Of a stretch of 17,706 nucleotides of DNA, positions 1 to 7,482 are shown piece after piece. Below the pieces are notes generated by a model, which was not told where the DNA came from, did no database searches, and was given only the letters and a program-made list of their open reading frames with translations. How positions within the stretch are numbered: position 1 is the stretch's first letter; the number at the start of each line of letters is the position of its first letter. Both the position numbers and the translations under genes were made by a program. The DNA is from Planctomycetota bacterium (GTDB lineage Bacteria; Planctomycetota; Planctomycetia; Pirellulales; UBA7805): assembly GCA_014237955.1 (NCBI GenBank), contig JABABY010000016.1, positions 1 through 17,706 on the forward strand, in the 5' to 3' direction.

Positions 1-1
1 C

Positions 2-247
2 GATACTGCCCAGGAGATTTTGGAACAGTGGCGTGCAATCGAACCGGATAGTCAGGAAATCCCGAAAATCATCACGAAGATCCAGGATAGAAAATGTAAT
101 CCACCCGCAGGCGACGGACAAAATGCGACCGAGAGCGTGCGGAACGAAACATTTCAAATCCACCCGGCGGATGAGCCGCTCTCGCCAACAAAGCGGAAAA
201 CGGAAACGGCCGATATTCAGCCCAGGGACAATCCGGAGATGTCTTGA
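2..247 (+). CDS. C-terminal end of an unidentified protein, TPR-like tail (5' partial)
   Basis: The frame is open from the left edge and ends at TGA 245-247, giving 81 residues of a protein that starts outside the window. The first visible residues (AQEILEQWRAIEPDSQEIPK) fit the second helix of a tetratricopeptide repeat: Ala, then Leu, Trp and a Pro-Asp turn, followed by the start of another helix. After about residue 35 the chain becomes polar and low in hydrophobic residues, with many Pro, Asn, Thr and Lys, as in a disordered C-terminal tail. The internal TTG at 20 is unlikely to be a real start because the frame is already open before it. The TPR assignment is inference from one helix pair, and the protein's function cannot be told. 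Confidence 0.5.
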   Translation, partial: DTAQEILEQWRAIEPDSQEIPKIITKIQDRKCNPPAGDGQNATESVRNETFQIHPADEPLSPTKRKTETADIQPRDNPEMS

Positions 248-804
248 GACATTTGCCGGAGTCTGCCCGCAACCAAAGTCCCACCTGCTACAATAAACTG
301 GCAATTTGAGTCTGTTTGCTTCGGTGTAGGAGCGACAACGGGCAGACAAGCGGCTCGCAGTCCCCAAATCTGCAAAAATGCACGAAATAGTTTCCCCCTC
401 CGGCAGTTGCCGCATTCTCCCCAAAAAGGAGGCCTCTCTGGTATCGGTTTGGGATCTAGCGGCCATTGCCGGGCCCGTGATTGCCGGATCTCTATCGCGG
501 GTCGGGCACGGGATGCCAAATGTCTCAAACTCGCCTTCTTACCCCCAATATTGGCAGGGGTCCGGCCAGAACGAGCCTGAGATTGATCCTGTCGGTGCGG
601 GGATTGCTTGACAAACAGCCAGCGGTATTCAAACTATTCCTTTAGGCGCAATTGATTGTGCCTAAACAGACCCAGCAAGCCCGCCCGGCTTGGTTATGCT
701 CTCCAGCCTAGGGGCTCTTGCGAGGGAATATCCGCTGGTCATTTTAGGGATGCTGGAAACAACCTATTATCTATGCTGTGTTGAAATTGGAGAGGAATTT
801 CAAG
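248..804. other. Gene-free stretch with hairpins
   Basis: No convincing gene is seen in these 557 bases. Short frames on both strands lack ribosome sites and any recognisable domain. The stretch holds a strong inverted repeat at 641-666 (listed separately), a perfect 12-base hairpin CGGCA-GT-TGCCG at 401-412 and a palindrome CCAATATTGG at 545-554. A TTGACA hexamer lies at 608-613 with only a poor -10 match (AACTAT at 632-637) 18 bases downstream. A TATTAT hexamer at 765-770 could be a -10 box for the acidic gene that follows, but no good -35 box accompanies it. I see no tRNA-like or riboswitch-like fold. Confidence 0.4.
641..666. repeat. 26-base near-perfect inverted repeat
   Basis: The left arm TTTAGGCGCAAT (641-652) and right arm ATTGTGCCTAAA (655-666) pair along all 12 positions, with one G-T pair, around a central TG. 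No T-run follows on either strand, so it is a poor fit for an intrinsic terminator. Its near-perfect symmetry and its place about 28 bases after a TTGACA hexamer (608-613) fit an operator at a promoter, though the matching -10 box is weak. It lies 138 bases before the start of the acidic protein gene. The regulator, if any, is unknown. Confidence 0.55.
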
Positions 805-1074
805 ATGCAAACTACCATACTTATGTCATCGCCCAGTCCAACAAAAAGTCAATTAGAGAAAAACCAGACTCCACCATGTGTTCAAGCACAAAATGGGACT
901 TGGTGTGACCTCGATATCGAAGAAGAGGAAAAAGACGATGACTTCGATGAAGAAGATTTCGACGACGACTTCGATGATGACTTTGAGGACGAGGAGGATG
1001 ATGGCTACGGAGACTTTGACGATACGATAGATCCCTTCGAAACCAACAAACCTAAGGAAGATCCCAATAAATAG
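805..1074 (+). CDS. Small, highly acidic protein of unknown function
   Basis: This 89-residue protein starts at ATG 805, chosen because GGAGAGG (789-795) sits nine bases before it. A GTG at 778 in the same frame has no such site. Residues 1-38 are polar and ordinary, with two Cys. From about residue 39 to 80 it is almost pure Asp/Glu broken by evenly spaced Phe (DDDFDEEDFDDDFDDDFEDE), then one Gly-Tyr-Gly, ending in a short Lys-containing tail. No signal peptide or membrane segment is visible. Such tails can bind basic proteins, cations or ribosomal partners, but nothing here shows which. It lies directly upstream of ileS on the same strand, with a separate promoter-like sequence just after its stop. 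Low complexity makes homology hard to judge. The ribosome site and clean frame argue that it is real. Confidence 0.6.
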   Translation: MQTTILMSSPSPTKSQLEKNQTPPCVQAQNGTWCDLDIEEEEKDDDFDEEDFDDDFDDDFEDEEDDGYGDFDDTIDPFETNKPKEDPNK

Positions 1075-1075
1075 T

Positions 1076-1103
1076 TTGATAGCTAAAGAGCCACTCCGAT
1101 AAT
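1076..1103 (+). promoter_or_regulatory. Putative sigma70-type promoter for ileS-purN
   Basis: TTGATA (1076-1081) and GATAAT (1098-1103) each match five of six consensus bases and are 16 bases apart. The site begins two bases after the stop of the acidic protein gene and would give a leader of roughly 150 bases before ileS. No T-box, tRNA-like fold or attenuator is evident in that leader. Confidence 0.45.
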
Positions 1104-1257
1104 GTTAAAGGCAGTCATTCGAAAGATGATGCCCTACTAGATGTTTCGCGGAGTTGATTACCCACACCCCCAGTCCCTCGGGAAGAGGCCATAATCCGGC
1201 AGTTGCATTCGATCAGCCGCCACCACGGCAACCATCCGGTTGTCGGCTTGGAGAACC

Positions 1258-4200
1258 ATGTTTGAGCCTGTTGAAGGACCGGTCGATTTCCCAACGCTGG
1301 AAAATCATATCGGGCATTTCTGGAAAGAGAATAGGATCTACGAGAAATCGCTTGAGGAACGCGAGGGAGCCAAACGATTTGTCTTTTTTGAAGGCCCTCC
1401 CACGGCGAACGGGATGCCGCATCCCGGTCACTGCCTGACCCGAGCTATCAAAGATCTCTTTCCTCGCTATCGCACAATGCGCGGCGAATTCTGTGAACGA
1501 AAAGCCGGGTGGGATACCCACGGCCTTCCGGTGGAGGTGGAAGTTTGCAAGGAACTCGGGATCCACTCTAAGGAAGAAATCGAACGTTATGGTATCGAGC
1601 CTTTTATTCACAGGTGTCAGGAAAGCGTCTGGCGCTATATGCAGGAGTGGCAGCGTCTTACCGAGCGACTCGGGTTCTGGATCCATACCGATGATGCCTA
1701 TGTCACCTACCACCAACGTTATGTGGAAAGTGTCTGGTGGGCGCTAAAAACACTTTTTGATCGTGGTCTTCTCTACCGGGGACACAAAATCGTCTGGTGG
1801 TGGCCGCAAGGTGGAACCGCTCTTTCTAGCGGTGAAGTCGGCCAGGGTTATCGCGAAGTTTCAGATCCAAGTGTGTATGTCCGCTTCCCGCTCGTTGATG
1901 AGCCCGACACGTCTCTTCTGGTTTGGACAACAACCCCATGGACTTTGCCCAGCAATCAATTTGCGGCAGTACATCCCGATCTGGAATATGCTTTTGTCCG
2001 CGATGACGAAACCGGCTCAACGCTCATTCTGGCCGCTGCTCTCGTCGAGGCAATCGCAACCAAAGGTAAATGCAAATTCGAAGTTCTTTCAACATGTCGA
2101 GGCTCCGAACTCATCGGGCGGCGCTATGTACCACCCTTTGACTATTTCTATAAACACGACGGAAATCGCGAGGCCGATCTATGTGAGGGCGGTCGCCAAG
2201 CGGTTGCGTGGCGGACTGTCGCAGCTGATTTCGTTACTACCGATAGCGGTACTGGCATCGTTCATCAGGCACCCGCATTTGGGGAAGTGGACTATGAGGT
2301 CCTTGTGTCAGAACAATCCCGATTTTCCGGCGAGGATGGACCTCCATTGATCAATGCCGTGAATCCCGACGGGACCTTTAACAGCCAAGCTGCCGATTAC
2401 GAAGGACAATGGGTCAAAGATGCCGATCGGGACATCATTCGATCGCTTCGCGATCGGGGATTGCTCTTTCACCGTGAGAATTATGTCCATGACTATCCAT
2501 TCTGCTGGCGGGCAGATGAGGATCCGTTGATCCAGTATCCCCGAAAAAGCTGGTTCATACGAACGACGCAATTCAAAGACAAAATGCTCGAAAACAATCG
2601 CCGGATCGGCTGGCTCCCGGAGCATATCCGAGATGGTCGCTTTGGAAATTTTTTGGAGTCGAACGTCGACTGGGCACTCTCCCGTGAGCGGTATTGGGGG
2701 ACCCCGCTGCCAATCTGGGTATGCGATCAGTCTGGACAGATGGAAGGAATCGGCAGCTACGAGGAATTGCTCACAAAACCTGGCCTGAGTGGGACTGAGG
2801 TGTGGGAAAAAGCCAAGCAGGCCAACCCACAACTCCCGGAAGACCTGAAGGTCCACAAGCCTTACATCGACGCTATTGAATACGATTCGCCCTTTGATCC
2901 TGCCGGACGGATGCGGCGGGTGAGCGAAGTGATTGACTGCTGGTTCGACTCGGGTGCCATGCCGTTTGCGCAGTGGGGCTATCCCCAAGAGGGAAAGGAA
3001 CAATTTAAGGAGCAGTTTCCAGCTGATTTTATCAGCGAGGCAATCGATCAAACCCGCGGCTGGTTCTACAGTTTACTGGCAATCAGCACGTTGCTTTTTG
3101 ACGATGCCGAAGAAAAAAACGGGGAGCCGCATCCACTTCCACATCCCTTCCACAATTGCATTGTTCTCGGCTTGATGTTGGGCGAGGACGGCGCAAAAAT
3201 GTCCAAAAGCAAACGAAACTACCGAGAACCGGACACTATTTTTGATCATTATGGTGCGGATGCACTCCGTTGGTACTTCTTCGCCAACCAGCCCCCTTGG
3301 ACATCCATTCGCTATAGCGAACAGGCAATCAAGGAAAGCATTCCGGAGTTTTTGTTGCGACTCTGGAATGTTTATAGTTTCTTTATTATCTACAGCAACA
3401 TCGATGGATTTGATCCCTCGGAAAACTTGTCGGACGTTGTTGATCAACTCGATTCGAAACAGCTATCAGCGTCTTCCTCCTACAGGCCGATTTCGGAGCG
3501 ATGCGAACTCGATCGGTGGATTCTGAGTGAATTGCACCAGACCATTGACGATGTGACCCAAACCATGGACCGATATGACAACTATGCTGCATGCGGTCAC
3601 CTCACCGCATTTGTTGACGCATTGAGCAACTGGTATGTGCGTCGCAGTCGTGATCGTTTTTGGAGTGGTGACAAAACGGCCGCCGATAAAACCGACGCCT
3701 ATTGGACACTCTACGAGTGCTTGCTGACGACCAGCAAATTGGTGGCGCCCTTCATTCCATTTCTTGCGGAAGCGATCTGGCAAAATCTCAGCGGGCCTTT
3801 TGGTGATCGCACCAAGCAGAGTGTCCATCTCTGTGACTATCCCGAAGCGGATCCTTTGCAGATGGACCAAACCTTGTCGGATCAGATGGCGTTGATCCGG
3901 GAGATTACCTCGCTCGGCCGGAGCGCACGAATGGATGCTAAATTAAAAGTGCGTCAGCCGCTCTCCAAAGTTGAGGTCATCCTGGCCGACCAAACACATC
4001 GCCAGTGGCTCGAATCGCACTCCGAGTTGATCCGTACCGAATTGAATGTCAAGGAAGTCGAGTTCACCGAAGATGCCGCACATTATATCACCTATCAGGT
4101 ACAGCCAGACTTTAAACGGCTCGGACCGCGTGTCGGAAAACTGATGCCCACCGTCAAACAGGCTCTGCAAGAGGCCGATGGCGGCAAATTGCTTGCGTCG

Positions 4201-4623
4201 CTTGAGGCGGATGGCAAAGTCTGTTTGGAAATAGGCACCGATACGCTCGAGTTTACCTCCGAAGATATTCAGGTGCGACTACAGGCAAAGGAAGGCTGGG
4301 CAGCAGCGGAAGGAACCCGTTGCGTCGTTGTCCTGGCAACAGAAATCACAGACGCACTACTTCGCGAAGGCTTGGTTCGCGATTTGGTACGACACATTCA
4401 AGATCGGCGCAAAGAACTTGGCTGTGAATTCACGGACCGAATTAAGCTGGCAATCGTTACGGAATCTGACAATCTAGCTGAGGCCATCGAAGAAAATAGG
4501 GAGTATCTCCGAAACGAAACTCTCAGTCGCGAACTTGTTTTTGAACCGCTCAAATCGGCTGAGGGAGTCGATTTGCAAGTTGGCGATCACGATTTTACCC
4601 TCTTTCTTACCGTGGACAACTGA
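1258..4623 (+). CDS. ileS: Isoleucyl-tRNA synthetase, eukaryote-like type 2
   Basis: This cytoplasmic enzyme charges tRNA-Ile with isoleucine using ATP and hydrolyses mischarged Val-tRNA. From ATG 1258 it has 1121 residues. A TTG at 1240 would add six, but the ATG has GGAG four bases upstream and gives the usual start. The class I signature HPGH is at residues 55-58 (in PPTANGMPHPGH), GWDTHGLPVE at 84-93, the threonine-rich editing-domain motif WTTTPWT at 223-229 and KMSKS at 647-651. Next come the helical anticodon-binding domain and a long C-terminal extension. The C terminus lacks the paired-cysteine zinc finger of the common bacterial type 1 enzyme. With the PPTANG form of the first motif, this places it in the type 2 group shared with eukaryotic cytosol and MupA-like proteins. 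Known type 2 enzymes resist mupirocin; that is inferred, not shown, here. Its stop overlaps the purN start. Confidence 0.97.
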   Translation: MFEPVEGPVDFPTLENHIGHFWKENRIYEKSLEEREGAKRFVFFEGPPTANGMPHPGHCLTRAIKDLFPRYRTMRGEFCERKAGWDTHGLPVEVEVCKELGIHSKEEIERYGIEPFIHRCQESVWRYMQEWQRLTERLGFWIHTDDAYVTYHQRYVESVWWALKTLFDRGLLYRGHKIVWWWPQGGTALSSGEVGQGYREVSDPSVYVRFPLVDEPDTSLLVWTTTPWTLPSNQFAAVHPDLEYAFVRDDETGSTLILAAALVEAIATKGKCKFEVLSTCRGSELIGRRYVPPFDYFYKHDGNREADLCEGGRQAVAWRTVAADFVTTDSGTGIVHQAPAFGEVDYEVLVSEQSRFSGEDGPPLINAVNPDGTFNSQAADYEGQWVKDADRDIIRSLRDRGLLFHRENYVHDYPFCWRADEDPLIQYPRKSWFIRTTQFKDKMLENNRRIGWLPEHIRDGRFGNFLESNVDWALSRERYWGTPLPIWVCDQSGQMEGIGSYEELLTKPGLSGTEVWEKAKQANPQLPEDLKVHKPYIDAIEYDSPFDPAGRMRRVSEVIDCWFDSGAMPFAQWGYPQEGKEQFKEQFPADFISEAIDQTRGWFYSLLAISTLLFDDAEEKNGEPHPLPHPFHNCIVLGLMLGEDGAKMSKSKRNYREPDTIFDHYGADALRWYFFANQPPWTSIRYSEQAIKESIPEFLLRLWNVYSFFIIYSNIDGFDPSENLSDVVDQLDSKQLSASSSYRPISERCELDRWILSELHQTIDDVTQTMDRYDNYAACGHLTAFVDALSNWYVRRSRDRFWSGDKTAADKTDAYWTLYECLLTTSKLVAPFIPFLAEAIWQNLSGPFGDRTKQSVHLCDYPEADPLQMDQTLSDQMALIREITSLGRSARMDAKLKVRQPLSKVEVILADQTHRQWLESHSELIRTELNVKEVEFTEDAAHYITYQVQPDFKRLGPRVGKLMPTVKQALQEADGGKLLASLEADGKVCLEIGTDTLEFTSEDIQVRLQAKEGWAAAEGTRCVVVLATEITDALLREGLVRDLVRHIQDRRKELGCEFTDRIKLAIVTESDNLAEAIEENREYLRNETLSRELVFEPLKSAEGVDLQVGDHDFTLFLTVDN

Positions 4624-5228
4624 TGAATGCGGCTGTTTTGATCTCCGGTGGTGGAACGACACTCCGCAATTTTCTTCAAAAGAAGTCTGCGGGGGAACTG
4701 GATATCGATTTCAAGTTGGTCATTGCGAGCAATCCTGAATCAGGTGGACTCGTGTATGCCGACGAGGCAGACATTCCTACCAAAGTCGTCTGCCGCAAGA
4801 ATTGCCAAAGTGCGGAATCATTTAGCGATCTGATCTTTTCGCCGTGTCGCAACGCCGGGGTCGATTACGTTCTCATGGGCGGTTTTCTCAAACATGTCCT
4901 CATCCCATCCGATTTCACAAACCGGGTGGTGAATATCCATCCGGCATTGATTCCTGCGTTTTCCGGAAAGGGATTTTTCGGCCTCCACGTCCATGAGGCG
5001 GTCCTTGCTTACGGAGCCAAAGTGAGTGGATGCACTGTCCATTTTGTGGACAACGAGTACGACCACGGGCCCATCTTGCTACAACGCGTTGTTCCGGTCG
5101 AGGAGGACGATACGCCTGAGTCCCTTGCCAAGCGGGTGTTTGAGGCGGAATGCGAAGCCTATCCCGAAGCACTCCGGTTGCTTGCGTCCGGTTTCGTCCG
5201 CGTCGAGGACCGCAAGGTGTTTCTATAA
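4623..5228 (+). CDS. purN: Phosphoribosylglycinamide formyltransferase (GAR transformylase)
   Basis: This cytoplasmic enzyme makes the third step of purine synthesis, moving a formyl group from 10-formyltetrahydrofolate to GAR. The 201 residues match the family's usual length. The N terminus (AVLISGGGTTLRNFL) is the phosphate-binding loop of the formyltransferase fold, where most family members have GSNL in place of GTTL. The catalytic triad is visible as Asn104 and His106 in NIHPALIP and Asp147 in DNEYDHGPIL. An insert of a few residues (AFSGKGFFG, 112-120) follows the NIHP motif, as in many PurN outside enterobacteria. The ATG overlaps the ileS TGA by one base (TGATG), so translation is probably coupled to ileS. 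The last 70 bases overlap the 3' end of a GNAT gene on the other strand. Confidence 0.93.
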   Translation: MNAAVLISGGGTTLRNFLQKKSAGELDIDFKLVIASNPESGGLVYADEADIPTKVVCRKNCQSAESFSDLIFSPCRNAGVDYVLMGGFLKHVLIPSDFTNRVVNIHPALIPAFSGKGFFGLHVHEAVLAYGAKVSGCTVHFVDNEYDHGPILLQRVVPVEEDDTPESLAKRVFEAECEAYPEALRLLASGFVRVEDRKVFL

Positions 5229-5698
5229 CCGAGCGTTTGATAAAATTTTTTCGCTGCTCGCCAGCCACGGTGGGTTTCAAGATCGACTTGTCGAAAGCCC
5301 GCGTCCCAGCAAGACTGCTCTAAGTGCGCCATGAGTAGCCGAGCAACGCCCACGCGCCGCCATGCGGGATGCACTGCCAGCCAGTGAATCGATGGTGATG
5401 TTCTCGTTTTTCCCTGACGGAGCCCCAATGTAACCGTCCCGACCGGCTCCGATGTGTTATTCGTTTCGGCAAACCACATCCGCTTTGCGGACCACCAGTG
5501 TGATCCCTGGATCTGCCGAGAAAATTCACTTCCATCCATGTGGCGAACCGGTGGTTGGGCCGCAGTAAATGCCGCATCCAACAGGTTGCTCCAAAGAGGA
5601 ATGTCACCGGGCCCGACATAATTGCGAACCACAATCTCTGAAATTTCCGGCAACTCCGGACGAGCAACAAGGCATTTTCTAAGTTGAAGAACGTTCAT
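5159..5698 (-). CDS. GNAT-family N-acetyltransferase
   Basis: This 179-residue protein carries the GNAT acetyl-CoA fold. Motif A is clear: LAVHPAWRRVGVARLLMAHL (107-126) contains the pyrophosphate-binding R-x-x-G-x-A at 114-119. Motif B, with KKFYQTLGYR at 150-159, follows a helix. The substrate cannot be predicted; small molecules, peptides and protein N termini are all possible. It begins at ATG 5698, which overlaps the stop of the HD-domain gene as ATGA, so it is very likely translated by coupling from that gene. Its last 22 residues (a polar Ser/Arg/Thr tail beyond the fold) lie antisense to the end of purN. The tail could therefore be a read-on past a lost earlier stop. It is the third gene of a minus-strand operon. 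Confidence 0.88.
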   Translation of the reverse strand: MNVLQLRKCLVARPELPEISEIVVRNYVGPGDIPLWSNLLDAAFTAAQPPVRHMDGSEFSRQIQGSHWWSAKRMWFAETNNTSEPVGTVTLGLRQGKTRTSPSIHWLAVHPAWRRVGVARLLMAHLEQSCWDAGFRQVDLETHRGWRAAKKFYQTLGYRNTLRSSTRTKPDASNRSASG

Positions 5699-6816
5699 TC
5701 GTTCTGCTCGCCCTCCGCTGCTGCTTCACCATCAAAAGAAGCTGCCAAATCACGGATTTGGGCAAGGACCTCGCTAACCTCCGGTACCGAAACACCCTGC
5801 TCCCGCCCCGCACGATCGCACTGCACGAGAAACAACAATTGTTCAAAATCGGCAGAAGCCTCTAGCCGTTTGCGGGCCCGAGTGCCGAGCTCGTGGTCAA
5901 GATATGCGCAGCCCGGGAACTGGTGTTCGATAAACCAGGCGGTCCGCTCGGTAATCCAGCCCTCAAGGGCGACCAGGGCCGAACCGACCGGGTCATTCGG
6001 ATCTATGGCTTTACCGACATCGTGCAACAGGGCAGCGAGCAAAAACTCCTCATCATAAGGATATTGATTCCGTGCCTGCTCATAGACTTGTACACTGTGA
6101 TAGAGCGCGTCTCCCTCCGGGTGTCTTTGTGAATTCTGCATCACCTCCTCAAGCGGCCAAAGGAGTGTTGCATAGATCTCAAAACGATCGGCCCTGTTTT
6201 CCAGTGGCGGCTCGGGGACCTCGGGAACGTCGTGCTCCATTGTGGCAAGCATCTCTGCCAGTTGCTTGCTGTTCGCATGATCCACCACTTCGCCGCATTG
6301 GAGGTCCGTACTGAAAGATTCAAACAATTCGGGTGGAAACACCATGAGCCTGAAGGGGTACGCGCTTTGCAGATAGATGCAATCCGCTTTGTGCAGCTGG
6401 TCATTTTTTCTGACTTGTCTCGGGCCAAGAGGATGCATCTCTCCATGGCCGTCGATGGCTGCGATCACCGATGTGACCTCGTCCCCAAACACCTCCAGTT
6501 CAATCGCCGACGAGGCCGATACGGGACCGCTAAGCACACTACCTACCAGTCGTGGATGAAACCGATCGAGAACATGCATCATCCGAAGCGCTTCGCGCCG
6601 CATCGCCCGCAACTGTTCCGCTTGACGTCCTTCGGCAAGAGCGACGATCTCCTCACGAATCTCGAAATTGGTGGGGAAATCCTGGGGCCGCAGTCGATCT
6701 GTTTTGAACTGGCGCAGCGCCTCCCGTTTTGCCTGATCGTATCCCGGTTGTCCTGGACCGCACATTAACCGTGCCGCCTCGGAGGCAATGTGTTGTCGCA
6801 GTTTTTTCTGGGACAT
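5695..6816 (-). CDS. Fusion of a nucleotidyltransferase-like domain and an HD phosphohydrolase domain
   Basis: The 373-residue protein begins at ATG 6816, which has GGAAAGAG just upstream. A TTG at 6837 in the same frame is less likely. Residues 1-125 resemble a small nucleotidyltransferase-like family: a basic helix, a PTNFEIREEIVAL helix, then FHPRLVGSVLSGPVSASSAI (86-105). The metal-binding acidic pair expected after the Gly-Ser turn is weak (ELE at 106-108), so this half may not catalyse transfer. Residues 232-340 form an HD domain with the full metal set: His240 (HPEGDALYHS), His265-Asp266 (ALLHDVGK) and Asp334 (CDRAGR). The HPEGD form recalls the HD part of CCA-adding enzymes. A nucleotide-processing or phosphodiesterase role is inference. 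The gene starts 23 bases after the preceding operon gene and overlaps the GNAT start by four bases. Confidence 0.82.
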   Translation of the reverse strand: MSQKKLRQHIASEAARLMCGPGQPGYDQAKREALRQFKTDRLRPQDFPTNFEIREEIVALAEGRQAEQLRAMRREALRMMHVLDRFHPRLVGSVLSGPVSASSAIELEVFGDEVTSVIAAIDGHGEMHPLGPRQVRKNDQLHKADCIYLQSAYPFRLMVFPPELFESFSTDLQCGEVVDHANSKQLAEMLATMEHDVPEVPEPPLENRADRFEIYATLLWPLEEVMQNSQRHPEGDALYHSVQVYEQARNQYPYDEEFLLAALLHDVGKAIDPNDPVGSALVALEGWITERTAWFIEHQFPGCAYLDHELGTRARKRLEASADFEQLLFLVQCDRAGREQGVSVPEVSEVLAQIRDLAASFDGEAAAEGEQNE

Positions 6817-6839
6817 AACTCTTTCCAGAATTAGCAACC

Positions 6840-7391
6840 CTAGGACTCTACCGCCCGGCGGTAGGAAAAATTAAATAGCAATTCCCACTCGATCCTCGCA
6901 ACTCGGCCCAGCACGGGAACATCGGGGGTCGCATCGCGAACCGCCGCTTCACAGCAATCAATATACGTATACGGATCCCAGTTCTTTTCGTCTGGAAAGA
7001 GCGAGTTGCATACTCCGTGGGCTGCAAGAGCGAGCGATTCAAACACCGGATGCTCGCCAACGCGACGGAACCAGTATTTGGCATTGGAATAGTCCCCTTC
7101 ACGACGGTGCATAATACCGTGCCAGAAACTGCCTGTCGGGGTGTCAATCTGCTGACTCACCATGTGCGAGCGATCCAAACAATTATGTAAAAGCAATAAG
7201 CCAGACTGGCAGGCCTGCGCCATCAATAGATCGCGGATTACCTGCGGCGCAAACGCATCGCGCAATTCCAGAGATTCAAGGGTTGCCGCAACATCGTGAT
7301 TTTGCGTCCCTGCATCTAAGGCACATTCTGTTTGATCGTTGATCAATCCGGCCAGTCCTCTCGGATAGAGACTCTTGTCAAAGATGTGCAT
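6840..7391 (-). CDS. Conserved protein of unknown function with FWHGIMHRRE motif
   Basis: From ATG 7391 the protein has 183 residues. This start has AGGAAAGGGA five bases upstream, whereas the longer frame from ATG 7445 runs through two direct repeats and has no ribosome site. The core motif is FWHGIMHRREGDYSNAKYWF at 89-108, followed by RRVGEHPVF; it is rich in His, Arg and Trp/Tyr, as in a conserved active or binding surface. I recall similar segments in uncharacterised proteins of planctomycetes and other environmental bacteria, with no known function. A further helix with two adjacent Cys (DCCEAAVRD, 145-153) follows. The rest looks helical and soluble, with no signal peptide or membrane span. 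It is the first gene of the operon with the HD fusion and the GNAT protein, so it may share a substrate with them. Confidence 0.75.
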   Translation of the reverse strand: MHIFDKSLYPRGLAGLINDQTECALDAGTQNHDVAATLESLELRDAFAPQVIRDLLMAQACQSGLLLLHNCLDRSHMVSQQIDTPTGSFWHGIMHRREGDYSNAKYWFRRVGEHPVFESLALAAHGVCNSLFPDEKNWDPYTYIDCCEAAVRDATPDVPVLGRVARIEWELLFNFSYRRAVES

Positions 7392-7422
7392 CAACGTCCC
7401 TTTCCTGCAACGGCTCTCGATC

Positions 7423-7455
7423 ATCCATTTTGCAAAAATATCCATTTTGCAAAAA
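7423..7455. repeat. Two tandem 16-base direct repeats, each with a palindromic core
   Basis: ATCCATTTTGCAAAAA occurs exactly at 7423-7438 and again at 7440-7455, a period of 17 bases. Each copy contains the self-complementary TTTTGCAAAA. The pair lies in the divergent region, just upstream of the minus-strand operon start and about 28 bases before the -35 box proposed for the UspA gene. Paired palindromes 1.6 helical turns apart fit a protein-binding site, but no regulator is identified. Confidence 0.55.
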
Positions 7456-7482
7456 CACAGCCCGAGTAGATTGCGGTAATGA

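Noticed and set aside
217..611. Open frames on both strands in the left gap (217-528 minus, 378-611 plus)
   Set aside because: They overlap each other, have no ribosome site, are rich in Arg/Pro or low-complexity residues, and match nothing I recognise.
1104..1257. A T-box or other tRNA-sensing leader before ileS
   Set aside because: No T-box sequence, specifier loop or terminator/antiterminator pair is visible, and T-boxes are typical of Firmicutes.
2308..3051. Long minus-strand open frame (247 residues) inside ileS
   Set aside because: It lies wholly antisense to a certain gene, has no ribosome site or domain, and its composition is that expected from the complement of ileS codons.
6817..6837. 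Longer start (TTG 6837) for the HD fusion protein
   Set aside because: ATG 6816 has a purine-rich site just upstream, and the TTG would nearly abut the preceding stop with no ribosome site of its own.
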